In this document: piece after piece, positions 10,278 through 18,590 of the stretch
Numbering within the stretch: the stretch's first letter is position 1
Layout of the letters: every line of letters begins with the position of its first letter
Assembly: GCA_036873755.1 (NCBI GenBank)
Contig: JAVTVY010020488.1
Coordinates: 1-64,000 of the forward strand
Reading direction: 5' to 3'
DNA length: 64,000 nucleotides
DNA from: Hanleya hanleyi
Taxonomy: Eukaryota > Mollusca > Polyplacophora > Lepidopleurida > Hanleyidae
Notes under the pieces: generated by a model
What the model was told of the DNA's origin: nothing
Seen by the model: the letters and a program-made list of their open reading frames with translations, nothing else
The model's database searches: none
Made by a program: the position numbers and the translations under genes

Positions 10278-10754
10278 TTAAGTGAACCAGAGAAATGGCG
10301 CATGCACATTAAACCGAGAGGCCGTCCAGTCATAGACCAGGACATCACGGTCTTCGGCTTGACAATAATCATCAAACATATGTACAATGGTGGACAGTGA
10401 ATGTCCTCTACTCCGGTGAGTGAGATAAAACACACAGTACTGTCCGCACACACTACTCAAGGGGCCTTGTAATCTTTGCGTATTCCAACGCCACTCTGTC
10501 GTTGAGACGTCCATGAATTTCACTAAATCGGCATGGAGAGGTGCAAGTCCGTAGGAATCAAAGTATTCGCCTTGGCCTTGGGTGTCCACGTATACCGCTA
10601 TCCAATGTTCACCGGGTCGACTCTTCGGGTCTGTATTTAGGATGTAGGCTGCAGGGGTGGTGGAGTGGATGGGAAACACATTGCGTGGAAATACACCTCG
10701 AAAGGGGATCTTGGGATCTCGCTGGAGTATGCGCATCAGCTGTTCTGTATCCAT
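10278..10754 (-). CDS. Adenain-like maturation cysteine protease
   Basis: The gene encodes 158 aa, typical in size for Polinton proteases (Ulp1/adenovirus endopeptidase fold). The triad is visible in family order: H50 (GEHWIAVYVD), D66 (YFDSYG) and C103 (SSVCGQYCVF), with glutamines at 93/96 ahead of the nucleophile as oxyanion candidates. It presumably cleaves capsid precursors during virion maturation. The start codon sits in a strong context (ACCATGG), three bases after the major capsid stop codon. It is the last gene of the leftward block and is followed by an AATAAA signal. Confidence 0.93.
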   Translation of the reverse strand: MDTEQLMRILQRDPKIPFRGVFPRNVFPIHSTTPAAYILNTDPKSRPGEHWIAVYVDTQGQGEYFDSYGLAPLHADLVKFMDVSTTEWRWNTQRLQGPLSSVCGQYCVFYLTHRSRGHSLSTIVHMFDDYCQAEDRDVLVYDWTASRFNVHAPFLWFT

Positions 10755-10757
10755 GGT

Positions 10758-12068
10758 TTAGTTGGCGAAGTCACACAGCACGTTTCTTTGCGCATCCACG
10801 CTGATGACGTTGTCAAACTCGGCGTAGCAAATCACGTTGATGGTGCTGGGTAGAGCCACGGAGAAACGCAGTTCCAACCGTAGGTTTCCTTTCTTCAGTA
10901 AAGCCAGTTGATGATCGTGTTCCAAGGTAGGGGTGAGGTCAAAGGCGAACAATGTGTACCCACGGCTAAAGTCTTTTCGAGTGATGGTATTGCCTTCGTC
11001 CTGGTTGTTTTGTCCTGTGGCTATAAACAGGTTCAGGTAGGACCGCACATAGTTTCCGTTAGTAAAGTCTGGTTGTAAGGGTCGGGCTGGAATTTGATGG
11101 CCGGCCACGTGCAGTGCCACAAAGTTGATGTTGAAATGATGAAATTTGAACGGATTCTCAGCCAAAGCTCCATTGAATGCGGTGTTGGTCACACACCCCA
11201 CGGTAAGACGTTTAGGCAGATCTCCTAGAAATAAATTCTCTCTGTTGGCCATCATCGTCCCTGCGGGTACCGAGAACACCTTGGTCTGTACGCGTCGGAT
11301 GGGATACAGGGCTGGTTTTTTCGCTAAGGCTTGCATGTGACTCAGCAACACCCCCTGTTGCAAATCTACCGTACGGACAAACAGGACTGCATCTTCAATG
11401 ACGATCTTGGACTCGAGAGCTTCCGCCCCACCGGCCATTAAGGCAAACAAAGGTGAGGCACGGATCAACTTGATCTTGATGGTTACACCGTTCATCATGT
11501 AGCGATCTTGCATGAACAGATCGGCGTGCAGTCGTCCCATCATATCGATGGACTTGCTTTCGCTTGCTAATCTTTTGCGTCTGGCGTACCCAGTATTGCC
11601 AGGGAGTAGATAGTTGTGGTATCCGGGTGTATCCCTGTGGTACAGCTCAGCTTGTAAGTGTGATAGTTTGGCATCACTGCCGTACGACAACAGCGTCTCC
11701 AGGTAGGCTCGATACGGATAGGTATTGGTGGACGTACTGATGAGTCTATCGTTCAGACTGATATCCACCTGTTGGAACAGGGAGTGCAGCCAAAGATTGA
11801 CCGGGCTTACATTTGTATCGGCCGCTAGGTTCGTCCCATCCCTGTTCGTTATTTTAGCTTTGACGTACAAGTAGGAGTTGGCTAAATCCAGGTAGGCCGT
11901 ATCATTGTTTTGAATGGAAAATTCTACGGGCCCCACGCCCGTCAGGCTAGCCAGGGGTCGATGTTCTACCCAACGTCCTTCGGCTACACTGGTTTGAGTG
12001 GGTGGAATAGTCCACAAATCCAATTCACTGTTGGTAGACGGACATGACTCGGAGTGAATGAAGGCCAT
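10758..12068 (-). CDS. Major capsid protein (double jelly-roll)
   Basis: The gene encodes 436 aa, usual for Polinton/adintovirus major capsid proteins. The N-terminal segment after 'MAFIHSESC' with the ELDLW, GPVEFSIQ and YLDLANSYLYVKAKI phrases matches the conserved start of these hexon-like trimer proteins. The C-terminus (LEHDHQLALLKKGNLRLELRF) carries another conserved phrase. It would form the pseudo-hexameric capsomers. Its ATG overlaps the stop of the preceding gene by one base (TAATG on the minus strand), an arrangement compatible with termination-reinitiation. No internal stop is seen. Confidence 0.93.
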   Translation of the reverse strand: MAFIHSESCPSTNSELDLWTIPPTQTSVAEGRWVEHRPLASLTGVGPVEFSIQNNDTAYLDLANSYLYVKAKITNRDGTNLAADTNVSPVNLWLHSLFQQVDISLNDRLISTSTNTYPYRAYLETLLSYGSDAKLSHLQAELYHRDTPGYHNYLLPGNTGYARRKRLASESKSIDMMGRLHADLFMQDRYMMNGVTIKIKLIRASPLFALMAGGAEALESKIVIEDAVLFVRTVDLQQGVLLSHMQALAKKPALYPIRRVQTKVFSVPAGTMMANRENLFLGDLPKRLTVGCVTNTAFNGALAENPFKFHHFNINFVALHVAGHQIPARPLQPDFTNGNYVRSYLNLFIATGQNNQDEGNTITRKDFSRGYTLFAFDLTPTLEHDHQLALLKKGNLRLELRFSVALPSTINVICYAEFDNVISVDAQRNVLCDFAN

Positions 12069-12508
12069 TATGCGAAGATGTCTCTCCTACTACTATTACG
12101 TCTCTTCTTCTTCTTCTTCTTCTGGGGTTTAGTCCTTCTCTGGGGTGTGCGTCGTCGGTGGGTGGGCCGTCGACTGACTCTTCGCGGTGTCAGTCTTTGT
12201 CTTTTAAGGGCTTTGGCCAGCAACACACCCCCGGCTTCTTTAGCCCGGCGTTTGAAGGCTTGTCGGGGTGCTGTGCCTTCCATCACATCCTCGGCCATGC
12301 GCAATCCACTTTGTACCGCTTGTTTCCCTACCGTTTTCACACCCCGTGTCACCATGGGCAGGAATGTTTTGACGATACTCCCCAGTATGTTTCCCAATCC
12401 ATGTCCACGTTGCATGCGTGCCCCACTAAACATGGACATGCCGCCTCCCGTTTGTTTTTTGTAGTAGTCGGCATAGCTGGGCGTATGGCACTCGTAAGGG
12501 ACGTACAT
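12068..12508 (-). CDS. Basic PX-like minor virion protein
   Basis: The gene encodes 146 aa. The order is a short N-terminal Tyr/Pro region, a Gly-rich stretch, the phrase RGHGLGNILGSIVK with a hydrophobic/amphipathic segment (about 35-75), and a very basic Arg/Lys tail that includes a seven- to eight-lysine run. Proteins with this layout occur next to the major capsid gene in Polintons (often called PX) and are thought to be virion core or membrane-active minor proteins. The exact role is unknown. Its start is two bases after the minor capsid stop codon, and its TAA overlaps the ATG of the major capsid gene. Confidence 0.75.
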   Translation of the reverse strand: MYVPYECHTPSYADYYKKQTGGGMSMFSGARMQRGHGLGNILGSIVKTFLPMVTRGVKTVGKQAVQSGLRMAEDVMEGTAPRQAFKRRAKEAGGVLLAKALKRQRLTPRRVSRRPTHRRRTPQRRTKPQKKKKKKRRNSSRRDIFA

Positions 12509-12510
12509 TA

Positions 12511-13302
12511 TTATACGAAGTGAGGAGAACGGGTTTGTCGGAAAGCAAGTGTCAGCACCACTTTTCCTCGCTCGAATGGGATCGGCCGTCCCGTGTCATC
12601 TCTTATATCCACCGTGATCGTGTCGATATCGGTATGGCGTACGGGCAGGAACATGATAGGGTTGAAACTGTGGGTGGCTTGTTCGCCATACGTCTTGCTA
12701 ATGGGCACCACTCGTAACAGAGGTGTGTTCATATCACCCACAATATGGCTGTCCACGGCATCCGAGTAGACGTACAGTGCGTACAGGCCTTCTTTCATAT
12801 CCATCAAATGGGAACCGTACTCATTGGTCGGACCCCTCATGACGACGTGGTGAGACAGCCGTAACATTTCCTCTAGTCTAGAACTGAGTTTCGCGCTCAC
12901 GAGCGGGGACAGCCGGATAAAGCTCTTTTCGTTGTGTTCGTTGACCTCGAAGCACAGGTTATTCTTCAAGCGCATGGATAACAGGGGTGATGCATCATTC
13001 GTGAACTTCAGTAGAGCCTCGTACGTCATCAAGGCATTCAGAGCCTCTACGAACTTCTGCGGTGTATCGTATTGGCCTGCGGGGAGCGTCAGTCTGTAGA
13101 TTTTTTCTTCGTAGACCACTTCGTACCATATTTCTCCGTGTTGTACGTTGTACCATGAGTAAGGGTATTGAATCTCCACCAGTCCACATTCCCAGCGTCC
13201 CGATAAATGTAACGGTTGAGGTAATTGCGTGACATACTTGGTCAAGGTGTTGTCAGGAAACACGTCGAGTGAGCTATTACTGGGCAACGTCAGGTAAAAC
13301 AT
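12511..13302 (-). CDS. Minor capsid protein (penton-like jelly-roll)
   Basis: The gene encodes 263 aa, the usual size of the Polinton minor capsid protein that occupies the fivefold vertices. The N-terminus (MFYLTLPSNSS...FPDNT...Y.TQLPQPLHLSGRWECGLVEIQYP) has the typical family opening, and the C-terminus holds a beta-rich segment. It is the first gene of the four-gene capsid block and follows a TATA box at 13338-13346. The stop codon is followed two bases later by the next ATG (TAATAATG). Confidence 0.9.
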   Translation of the reverse strand: MFYLTLPSNSSLDVFPDNTLTKYVTQLPQPLHLSGRWECGLVEIQYPYSWYNVQHGEIWYEVVYEEKIYRLTLPAGQYDTPQKFVEALNALMTYEALLKFTNDASPLLSMRLKNNLCFEVNEHNEKSFIRLSPLVSAKLSSRLEEMLRLSHHVVMRGPTNEYGSHLMDMKEGLYALYVYSDAVDSHIVGDMNTPLLRVVPISKTYGEQATHSFNPIMFLPVRHTDIDTITVDIRDDTGRPIPFERGKVVLTLAFRQTRSPHFV

Positions 13303-13337
13303 GATGACAACTGATGTGGTTGTGGCTTCTGCACCGG

Positions 13338-13346
13338 TTTTTTATA
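13338..13346 (-). promoter_or_regulatory. TATA box for the capsid block
   Basis: TATAAAAAA on the minus strand, about 36-44 bases before the minor capsid ATG, within the 50-bp gap after the preceding gene. The sequence just upstream on the minus strand (TAATAATACTATA, plus strand 13343-13355) is also found five times in the accessory repeats. A promoter here would give a single mRNA covering minor capsid, PX, major capsid and protease. Confidence 0.65.
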
Positions 13347-13352
13347 GTATTA

Positions 13353-14111
13353 TTAGTAGGGTTCCCAGTGACTGGCCTTGGGGGTGGGGGTCCCCACTCG
13401 GCGTTGTGGCAGTGATTTGAAACGTCCAAAGCGTCGTGCTGGTGTTTTGGGTGGTGACATCAGCTCCCAAGAGGGTGTTGGTCGTGATGGTGGTGATGGT
13501 GGGTGTCGGGTGTTCGATTGCTCCATAAAGGCCCAACGGTTAGGATTGCCTACCAATTCTTGTGGGATGTGCGTGTCTTTTAAGCCTTCAGCAAACACTT
13601 CCCAGCCCGGGGGGTTGGAATGTTTGCGTGCCCGTACCATATCGTTGATCAAATCGGTGATATGAGACCCCGGTACCACTTTGTTTCGAATCAGTAGCTT
13701 TCCTTCCGCATTCCAACCCATATCGGCATGTTGTTTCACCCGGTCCAACAATAAACGGGCCCGCGTCTTGTAGGCTTTAGGCACACTGCTCAACACTTCT
13801 TCTTCCAGCTGAGGTGATGGAGCAGCCCCTGTTGTAGTTGTGGGTAGTGGTGTGGGTAGTGGTGGTGGTGGCGTAGTACTAGTACTACTTGCTACGCCTC
13901 TATATTGATCCATAAACGTCTGGTACCGGTTCAGTGTATGATGGTAGCGTTGAATTTTCTCGTGATCGGAGAGTCCACGTTGTTGCAGTATAGTATTCAT
14001 TTCTTCATCCAGAGATTGGAGTTGTTGCACGGTGGCCGGCACGGGATAGGGCGATTGTAAACTCTGTAACAATCGCGGTTCGACCAGCATCATTTTTTTC
14101 GTATGTTCCAT
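13353..14111 (-). CDS. Conserved Polinton protein, Pro/Thr linker
   Basis: The gene encodes 252 aa from the ATG at 14111. An in-frame ATG further upstream (14168) would overlap the neighbouring gene, whereas 14111 lies one base after that gene's stop (TAACATG). Residues about 27-72 form a helical segment (TVQQLQSLDEEMNTILQQRGL...). A Pro/Thr linker spans 73-103. A second domain (about 104-170) carries YKTRARLLLDRVK and VVPGSHITDLINDMV, a pair of phrases I associate with a conserved Polinton/adintovirus protein of unknown role. The C-terminus is Pro/Ser-rich and basic. It is probably a structural or assembly protein; function not known. Confidence 0.75.
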   Translation of the reverse strand: MEHTKKMMLVEPRLLQSLQSPYPVPATVQQLQSLDEEMNTILQQRGLSDHEKIQRYHHTLNRYQTFMDQYRGVASSTSTTPPPPLPTPLPTTTTGAAPSPQLEEEVLSSVPKAYKTRARLLLDRVKQHADMGWNAEGKLLIRNKVVPGSHITDLINDMVRARKHSNPPGWEVFAEGLKDTHIPQELVGNPNRWAFMEQSNTRHPPSPPSRPTPSWELMSPPKTPARRFGRFKSLPQRRVGTPTPKASHWEPY

Positions 14112-14112
14112 G

Positions 14113-14463
14113 TTAGCGTCTTCCTCCCCCTCCCAAGATGGAGCCGAGTAATGGCCCCAGTACACCAACGGCTAAGGGAGCGAGGAGTGCACCGAGAAAT
14201 CCACCGCGCTGTAACACCTGTTTCTTTTTCTTCAAACTCTCCGTCTTCTTGACTAACGTTCTGAGACCTGCCTTGTGCCGTTGCAAGTGCCCCTTCTGTA
14301 CAGCACTGAGGGGGACATTGCCTTTTAACACATTATGGGCCACTTCACACAAACACCGTACCAATTCGGGCTCCGCGCCGCGCACCAGGGCCCGGCCCAC
14401 CTCCGGTGGCGCGCTGCGGAGTACGCGGAGCGCGGGCGCGTGTCTGCGTATCCGTGCCGACAT
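14113..14463 (-). CDS. Small conserved Polinton protein with hydrophobic tail
   Basis: The gene encodes 116 aa. The N-terminus is Arg-rich and helical (ALRVLRSAPPEVGRALVRGA). A central segment (LVRCLCEVAHNVLKGNVPLS...) precedes a Lys-rich stretch (SLKKKKQVLQRGG). The C-terminus is a long Gly/Leu hydrophobic segment (about 88-112) able to insert in a membrane. This layout recurs in Polintons directly before the gene found here downstream. A minor virion or membrane-active role is plausible but unproven. The stop codon is one base before the next ATG. Confidence 0.75.
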   Translation of the reverse strand: MSARIRRHAPALRVLRSAPPEVGRALVRGAEPELVRCLCEVAHNVLKGNVPLSAVQKGHLQRHKAGLRTLVKKTESLKKKKQVLQRGGFLGALLAPLAVGVLGPLLGSILGGGGRR

Positions 14464-14513
14464 GATGAGTGATGGCTAGAGTGGCTTGTCTTCTTCTTTT
14501 ATTTTTTTTTTTT

Positions 14514-15128
14514 TTATTTGGGCGTGTACACCGTCTGGATCTCGTCGGGAAAAATGTGAGTACGCAATCGAAGGGTAGAGGGCGTGTCTTGTTTCAAGTC
14601 GATGAGTAGATAGCCGTGAGCGGGTTGGGTGGCATCTTCAAAGGCTTCTCGTACAAAGGCCGTGTTTTTAGGGTACATCTGTTGGGCCAGATGGGTAATT
14701 TGCGAGGCGTCTCTGGGGTTTTTGAATAACACCACATACTGAGCATTCAAACTAATGTTCCGGTGCTCTTTGTTCTTACTGAAGAGATTCTGCACGATGT
14801 AGATAATGCTCAACCGACGATGATGGCTGCCTTTGGTAAAGAGACGGGTGATTCGACTGTCCGTTTCCGTCATGAGATCGTCCACCACTACCAACGTGTC
14901 TTGGGGTGTATCCTCAGGGGGTAAGCCTTCCACTAAGGTGAGTCCCGGGACACGGGCCAGTGCCTCGTACGCGGGTTGCCAAGCTCCATAACACCACAGG
15001 ATTCCAGCTACAGGCGGTGAAATCAGGGCTGCCCTGTGTTCGATGAGGCGTTGAACGAAGTGTGTTTTTCCCGATGCTGTCGGTCCAGCGATGAGACACG
15101 TGAAAGGATGCTGCCATCGAGGATCCAT
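14514..15128 (-). CDS. Genome-packaging ATPase (FtsK/HerA type)
   Basis: The gene encodes 204 aa, the expected size for Polinton packaging ATPases. Walker A is GPTASGKT (residues 15-22), followed by a helix; Walker B is DTLVVVDD (77-84); a downstream NLF phrase precedes the sensor region. It would drive DNA into preformed capsids. The frame stays open upstream to 15632, but that part is the shadow of the membrane-protein gene. The start at MDPRW, 13 bases after that gene's stop, fits the family. The leader between the two genes is nearly all A on the coding strand. Confidence 0.93.
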   Translation of the reverse strand: MDPRWQHPFTCLIAGPTASGKTHFVQRLIEHRAALISPPVAGILWCYGAWQPAYEALARVPGLTLVEGLPPEDTPQDTLVVVDDLMTETDSRITRLFTKGSHHRRLSIIYIVQNLFSKNKEHRNISLNAQYVVLFKNPRDASQITHLAQQMYPKNTAFVREAFEDATQPAHGYLLIDLKQDTPSTLRLRTHIFPDEIQTVYTPK

Positions 15129-15141
15129 AGTTTTTTTTTTC

Positions 15142-15789
15142 TTATTTGGTGATTTGCGCTTGCCGATTAGAAGCCCACCAGCGTTCTCGTGGATCCCACC
15201 GGGGATCGTAGTCCAATGGGTACCGTTGTGGGTACCGTTGCCGTGGTAAACGTGATTCACCGGAGCCCAGGTGAATCGTGTTGGTAGGTGTGGGGGTGAT
15301 GGTGTAGTGGAAACGTTCGAATCGGCGAGTAGATACGGCACCGGTAGGTTGATGGCGGTGGTGAGGTCGAGTAGTACGCTTAGACGGTGGTATGGTAGGG
15401 CTGAGTGTGGTGATGATAGGTTCCGTCGTCTCAGGGGTTGATACGGCAGGCTGACGGTCAGGTGGAGGTGTACGCTTAAAAAACGGTGTGGTAGAGGCAG
15501 GCTGGTGGTGAGGTCGAGGAGTACGCTTAAAAAACGGCGATGTAGGAGGGCGAGTCGTCGTGGTCGTGGTGAGGTTGGTACTCGTACTGTTGGGGTGTTG
15601 CACTTGACGTTCAGGCACCGGTGGAGCAGCACTTGGACGACTGAGTGTTGAAAAACAGGATATCAGGTAGGACAAATCGTAGAACACACCTCCAAATAAG
15701 GTACCCAGAAGCACTACTGCACACAACAGCGTACCGACTTGTCCTTTTCGAGTCTGTAACAGTAAGGGTAGACGACGTTCACTCTCCAT
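15142..15789 (-). CDS. Thr/Pro-rich single-pass membrane protein
   Basis: The gene encodes 215 aa. A short basic N-terminus (ERRLPLLLQTRKG) precedes one hydrophobic segment (about 19-45), suggesting type II topology. The rest is a long Thr/Pro/Ser stalk with the repeated phrase 'FFKRTPxPxxQPA' (two clear copies and a third degenerate) and a basic, Tyr/Trp-containing C-terminus. The stalk looks mucin-like and could be heavily O-glycosylated if extracellular. The role is unknown; a virion membrane or surface protein is one option. A TATA box (15834-15840) overlaps the stop codon of the integrase gene. Confidence 0.8.
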   Translation of the reverse strand: MESERRLPLLLQTRKGQVGTLLCAVVLLGTLFGGVFYDLSYLISCFSTLSRPSAAPPVPERQVQHPNSTSTNLTTTTTTRPPTSPFFKRTPRPHHQPASTTPFFKRTPPPDRQPAVSTPETTEPIITTLSPTIPPSKRTTRPHHRHQPTGAVSTRRFERFHYTITPTPTNTIHLGSGESRLPRQRYPQRYPLDYDPRWDPRERWWASNRQAQITK

Positions 15790-15833
15790 GGTATCCCATC
15801 TACACTGATGGAGGCTGGTGATGTGCGGTAGAA

Positions 15834-15840
15834 TTTATAG
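15834..15840 (-). promoter_or_regulatory. TATA box overlapping the integrase stop codon
   Basis: CTATAAAT on the minus strand, about 45-50 bases before the membrane-protein ATG. The TAA inside it is the integrase stop codon. Confidence 0.55.
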
Positions 15841-16968
15841 ACGTTTCATGTCACGGCCGGATACCCAGGAATTAAACGAATTGGGCCACCCTTGCCATTT
15901 GACGAAATGATAGGGGATTCCCCGTCGACGTTCCGTTTTCAAAATCTTTTCCACCGTGTAGTAATCTTTCCGTGTTTTCACCACCGGTTGTAATTCGGCT
16001 TCATAAAACGTGCCTTGCAGTGTTTCGCCATGTAAATCTTCCAGTTGATAGACGTGTGGCTGTCGAGGTTTATGGCGAACAATGACAAAGTGCTCGTCAC
16101 TCCAGTTCGGCAAATAACTTTTCTCAAATTGTCCTTTCACTTTACTCACGCGTACCACATCTCCACGTTTGTAACGGGGTGACGTGCGTGATGATGATGA
16201 TGGCTCCTGGTACAGCGTACGGCGCACTTGATGTTCGTTGCCTTTTGTCACATCGAGGGGGGCTCGCTCGATACTGCGATGATAGGCTCGATTGTACCCT
16301 TGGACCAGTTGAGGTAGTACATCGAGGTAGCGTCGAGTGTTTTTGGCGGTAAAATACTTATACATCCGCCCTTTGAAGGTGCGATTGAATCGTTCCACCA
16401 CAGAGGCTTTGGTCTCGTTATACGTATGGAAGAAAAATACTTTCTGTTTCTTCAGAAAGGCTTGAAAGGGTCGGTTGAGAAATTCTGTGCCTTCATCCGT
16501 TTGCAAATACAGGGGTTTGCGTCCCGTCTTGAAAATCTGCTGGAATGCCCGTATCAAATTCTCTCCTGTTTTGGTACGAACGGGCAGGACCCAGGCGTAC
16601 TTGGATAAAATATCGATACAGGTCAACATGTACCGATAGCCATCATTGTGGGAAGCAAATCGACTCATATCCACCAAATCCGCTTGCCATTGTGCGTCTA
16701 CACCTCCGACGATCACTCGGTTACGGCGAAAATGTCGTCGAGCTGCTCGATGTAAACTATACGTGTCTTGGGTTTTTAACCAGTCTCGTACTTCAGTTCG
16801 ATTAATGCCTTGCGAACGGGCAGCTCGAGCCAGTGCGCCCACAGCACTATAGGCGGCTGGGCTGGTAGGATTGTAATATAAATCGGTTAACACCTTGTTC
16901 ACTGTAGACGCCTTTTTTCTCTGGGGTGGGGGCCGCTTCATAACCGTGTTCTTCTTTTTACCCTTCAT
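15835..16968 (-). CDS. int: Retrovirus-type integrase with chromodomain
   Basis: The gene encodes 377 aa from the ATG at 16968; the open frame extends to 17151 but that part overlaps the upstream gene and starts with a low-complexity Met run. Catalytic triad: D97 (ADLVDM), D158 (QTDEGTEF) and E192 (KASVVERFNRT), so 33 residues lie between the second and third acids by my count. A basic region and an SH3-like segment follow, then a C-terminal chromodomain (about 333-377: YTVEKIL...YHFVKWQGWPNS.NSWV), as in Polinton integrases. It makes the staggered cuts that give 6-bp duplications, seen here as TCCGTG. The start overlaps the previous gene's end by 11 bases. Confidence 0.95.
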   Translation of the reverse strand: MKGKKKNTVMKRPPPQRKKASTVNKVLTDLYYNPTSPAAYSAVGALARAARSQGINRTEVRDWLKTQDTYSLHRAARRHFRRNRVIVGGVDAQWQADLVDMSRFASHNDGYRYMLTCIDILSKYAWVLPVRTKTGENLIRAFQQIFKTGRKPLYLQTDEGTEFLNRPFQAFLKKQKVFFFHTYNETKASVVERFNRTFKGRMYKYFTAKNTRRYLDVLPQLVQGYNRAYHRSIERAPLDVTKGNEHQVRRTLYQEPSSSSRTSPRYKRGDVVRVSKVKGQFEKSYLPNWSDEHFVIVRHKPRQPHVYQLEDLHGETLQGTFYEAELQPVVKTRKDYYTVEKILKTERRRGIPYHFVKWQGWPNSFNSWVSGRDMKRL

Positions 16969-17554
16969 CGTCCTGGTAGGTGGCCACGTGCTGTGTGGTC
17001 GCTTCATCAGGTGACACTGACACGCTAGCCTCTGTGCGTTCTCTAGATATAGTACTTTCGTTCCGGTCTGTAGTACTAGTATCGTCATCATCATCATCAT
17101 CATCATGTTGTAGTTTTTCATCCGGTTCAGCAAACGCGTCTTCGATAGCACGAACCCACGCTAATTGATCGGGGGATCGATCGTCCGGTGTAAACAGCTG
17201 ATCGACAATAGGCACCATTTTCTCCAAGGCTGCCCATACATCGGGGCTTAGGGAGATACTTCGCTTAGGCTCTTGGTAGCGCCCCACACGCCATCTTTTT
17301 CGTGTGAAAAGGGGTGGTAGGGAATATACATAGATGGCATTGTCCAGGTGGATCACGTCTCCGTACAATTCATTGCTCAACACCCGTTTAAATTTAGTCC
17401 AACCATCGCGCTGTAGCTTTACCGTATTCGATAGCTTCTCACCGGGCACCCAGTAAATCGCTGCATCGTCTTTCGCCAGGGTGACTCTATCTTGATAAAC
17501 ATATAACCGCACACTGGGTGTAAGAGGCAGAATGGCTCGTAGATAAGTTGACAT
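16958..17554 (-). CDS. PC4-like acidic-tailed protein
   Basis: The gene encodes 198 aa from the ATG at 17554. An earlier in-frame ATG (17641) lies upstream of the TATA box at 17611-17618, so I prefer the later one. Residues about 13-60 and 64-121 look like two divergent repeats: beta strands followed by a 'SLxxxxWxxLxxxxxxI'-type helix, with W52 and W107. The second (RWRVGRYQEPKRSISLSPDVW) resembles the single-strand DNA-binding fold of transcription coactivator PC4. Next come D151-D158 (eight aspartates, coded by a GAT repeat) and a Ser/Thr/Glu tail. A role in single-strand DNA binding or transcription is inferred, not shown. Confidence 0.7.
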   Translation of the reverse strand: MSTYLRAILPLTPSVRLYVYQDRVTLAKDDAAIYWVPGEKLSNTVKLQRDGWTKFKRVLSNELYGDVIHLDNAIYVYSLPPLFTRKRWRVGRYQEPKRSISLSPDVWAALEKMVPIVDQLFTPDDRSPDQLAWVRAIEDAFAEPDEKLQHDDDDDDDDTSTTDRNESTISRERTEASVSVSPDEATTQHVATYQDDEG

Positions 17555-17610
17555 GCTTGCTCTGTAAATGTCGAACGGTGAATGATACACACTCTGTGTC
17601 AGCCCCTGAT

Positions 17611-17618
17611 ATTTATAG
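17611..17618 (-). promoter_or_regulatory. TATA box for the PC4-like/integrase pair
   Basis: CTATAAAT on the minus strand, about 60 bases before the ATG at 17554. Confidence 0.55.
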
Positions 17619-17649
17619 TGTGAAAAGGGGGATTCTAGCATACATGTGC

Positions 17650-18560
17650 ATGCCTATGTGTGAATGAGAGTATGACTCGCGCGACCCTTTTCAGGGCCAA
17701 CCATCATGTTATTTCAATACATGCAATCATTTAACCAGTATGACAAAAAATAGCACAATCTCAGGATTGTAAATTAACCCAGGAAGGGTGGTGGCGCGCG
17801 GACGTCGGCGTAAACATTTGGGTACTCTCCACGCAATCATTGAACATGGGAATTGGCTAGTGTGAGAATGTACCAAAATCAAGGGCTTCTGGCGAAAGTG
17901 AGAGACTGTTCCATCATTATCATGCTCATCATGCTCTTTTTTCACGCGGCCCTTTTCAGGGACAAACCTCCAATGTTATTTCAATACATGCAATGATTTA
18001 ACATAGGAACAGATACTCGCCTGTATATTCTATAGTATTATTACCAATCTGCAAAATCTCAGGATTGTACATTAACCCAGGAAGGGTGGTCGCGCGGACG
18101 TCGGTGTAAACATTTTGGTACACCCACCAATCAGCGATGCGATGTCACTTTGATGCTATTAATAGACACAATCATTTAACATGGGAGTTGGTTAGTGTGA
18201 ATTTTCGTGTCAAATCAAGGGATTCTGGCGTAAGTTAGAGAGACTGAACCTCAACATGCATGCACGCCACGCGGCCCTTCTTAGGGACAAACCTCCAATG
18301 TTATTTCAATACATGCAATGATTTAACATAGGAACAGATACTCGCCTCTATATTCTATAGTATTATTACCAATCTGCAAAATCTCAGGATTGTAAATTAA
18401 CCCAGGAAGGGTGGTCGCGCGGACGTTGGCGTAAACATTTTGGTACACCCACCAATCAGCGATGCGGTGTCACTCTCATGCTATTAATACACACAATGAT
18501 TTTAACATGGGAATTGACTAGTGCGAATTTTCGTGCAAAATGAAGAGATTCTGGCGTAAC
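17650..18560. repeat. Non-coding ~300-bp repeats, left cluster (about 3 units)
   Basis: Units share, in order: a GGCCCTTTTCAGGG stem-loop; 'cctccaatgttatttcaatacatgcaatgatttaacata'; 'tatagtattattacc'; 'ctcaggattgtaaattaacccaggaagggtgg'; 'cgcggacgtcggcgtaaac'; 'cacccaccaatcagcgatg'; 'gctattaatag'; and 'catgggagttggttagtgtgaatttt'. The first unit is shortened and lacks the CCAATCAG/TATTAATAG part. No ORF is conserved. The units contain promoter-like words and an RNA 3' end signal, so they may be regulatory cassettes or remnants of duplicated genes. Confidence 0.85.
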
Positions 18561-18590
18561 CCAGGAAGAGTGGGGAGTTGAGACTAGGGA

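Noticed and set aside
15129..15632. N-terminal extension of the packaging ATPase
   Set aside because: It is the out-of-frame shadow of the membrane-protein gene; the family start is at 15128.
16969..17151. N-terminal extension of the integrase with a Met run
   Set aside because: The Met run is a frame-shifted reading of the GAT repeat that codes polyaspartate in the upstream gene.
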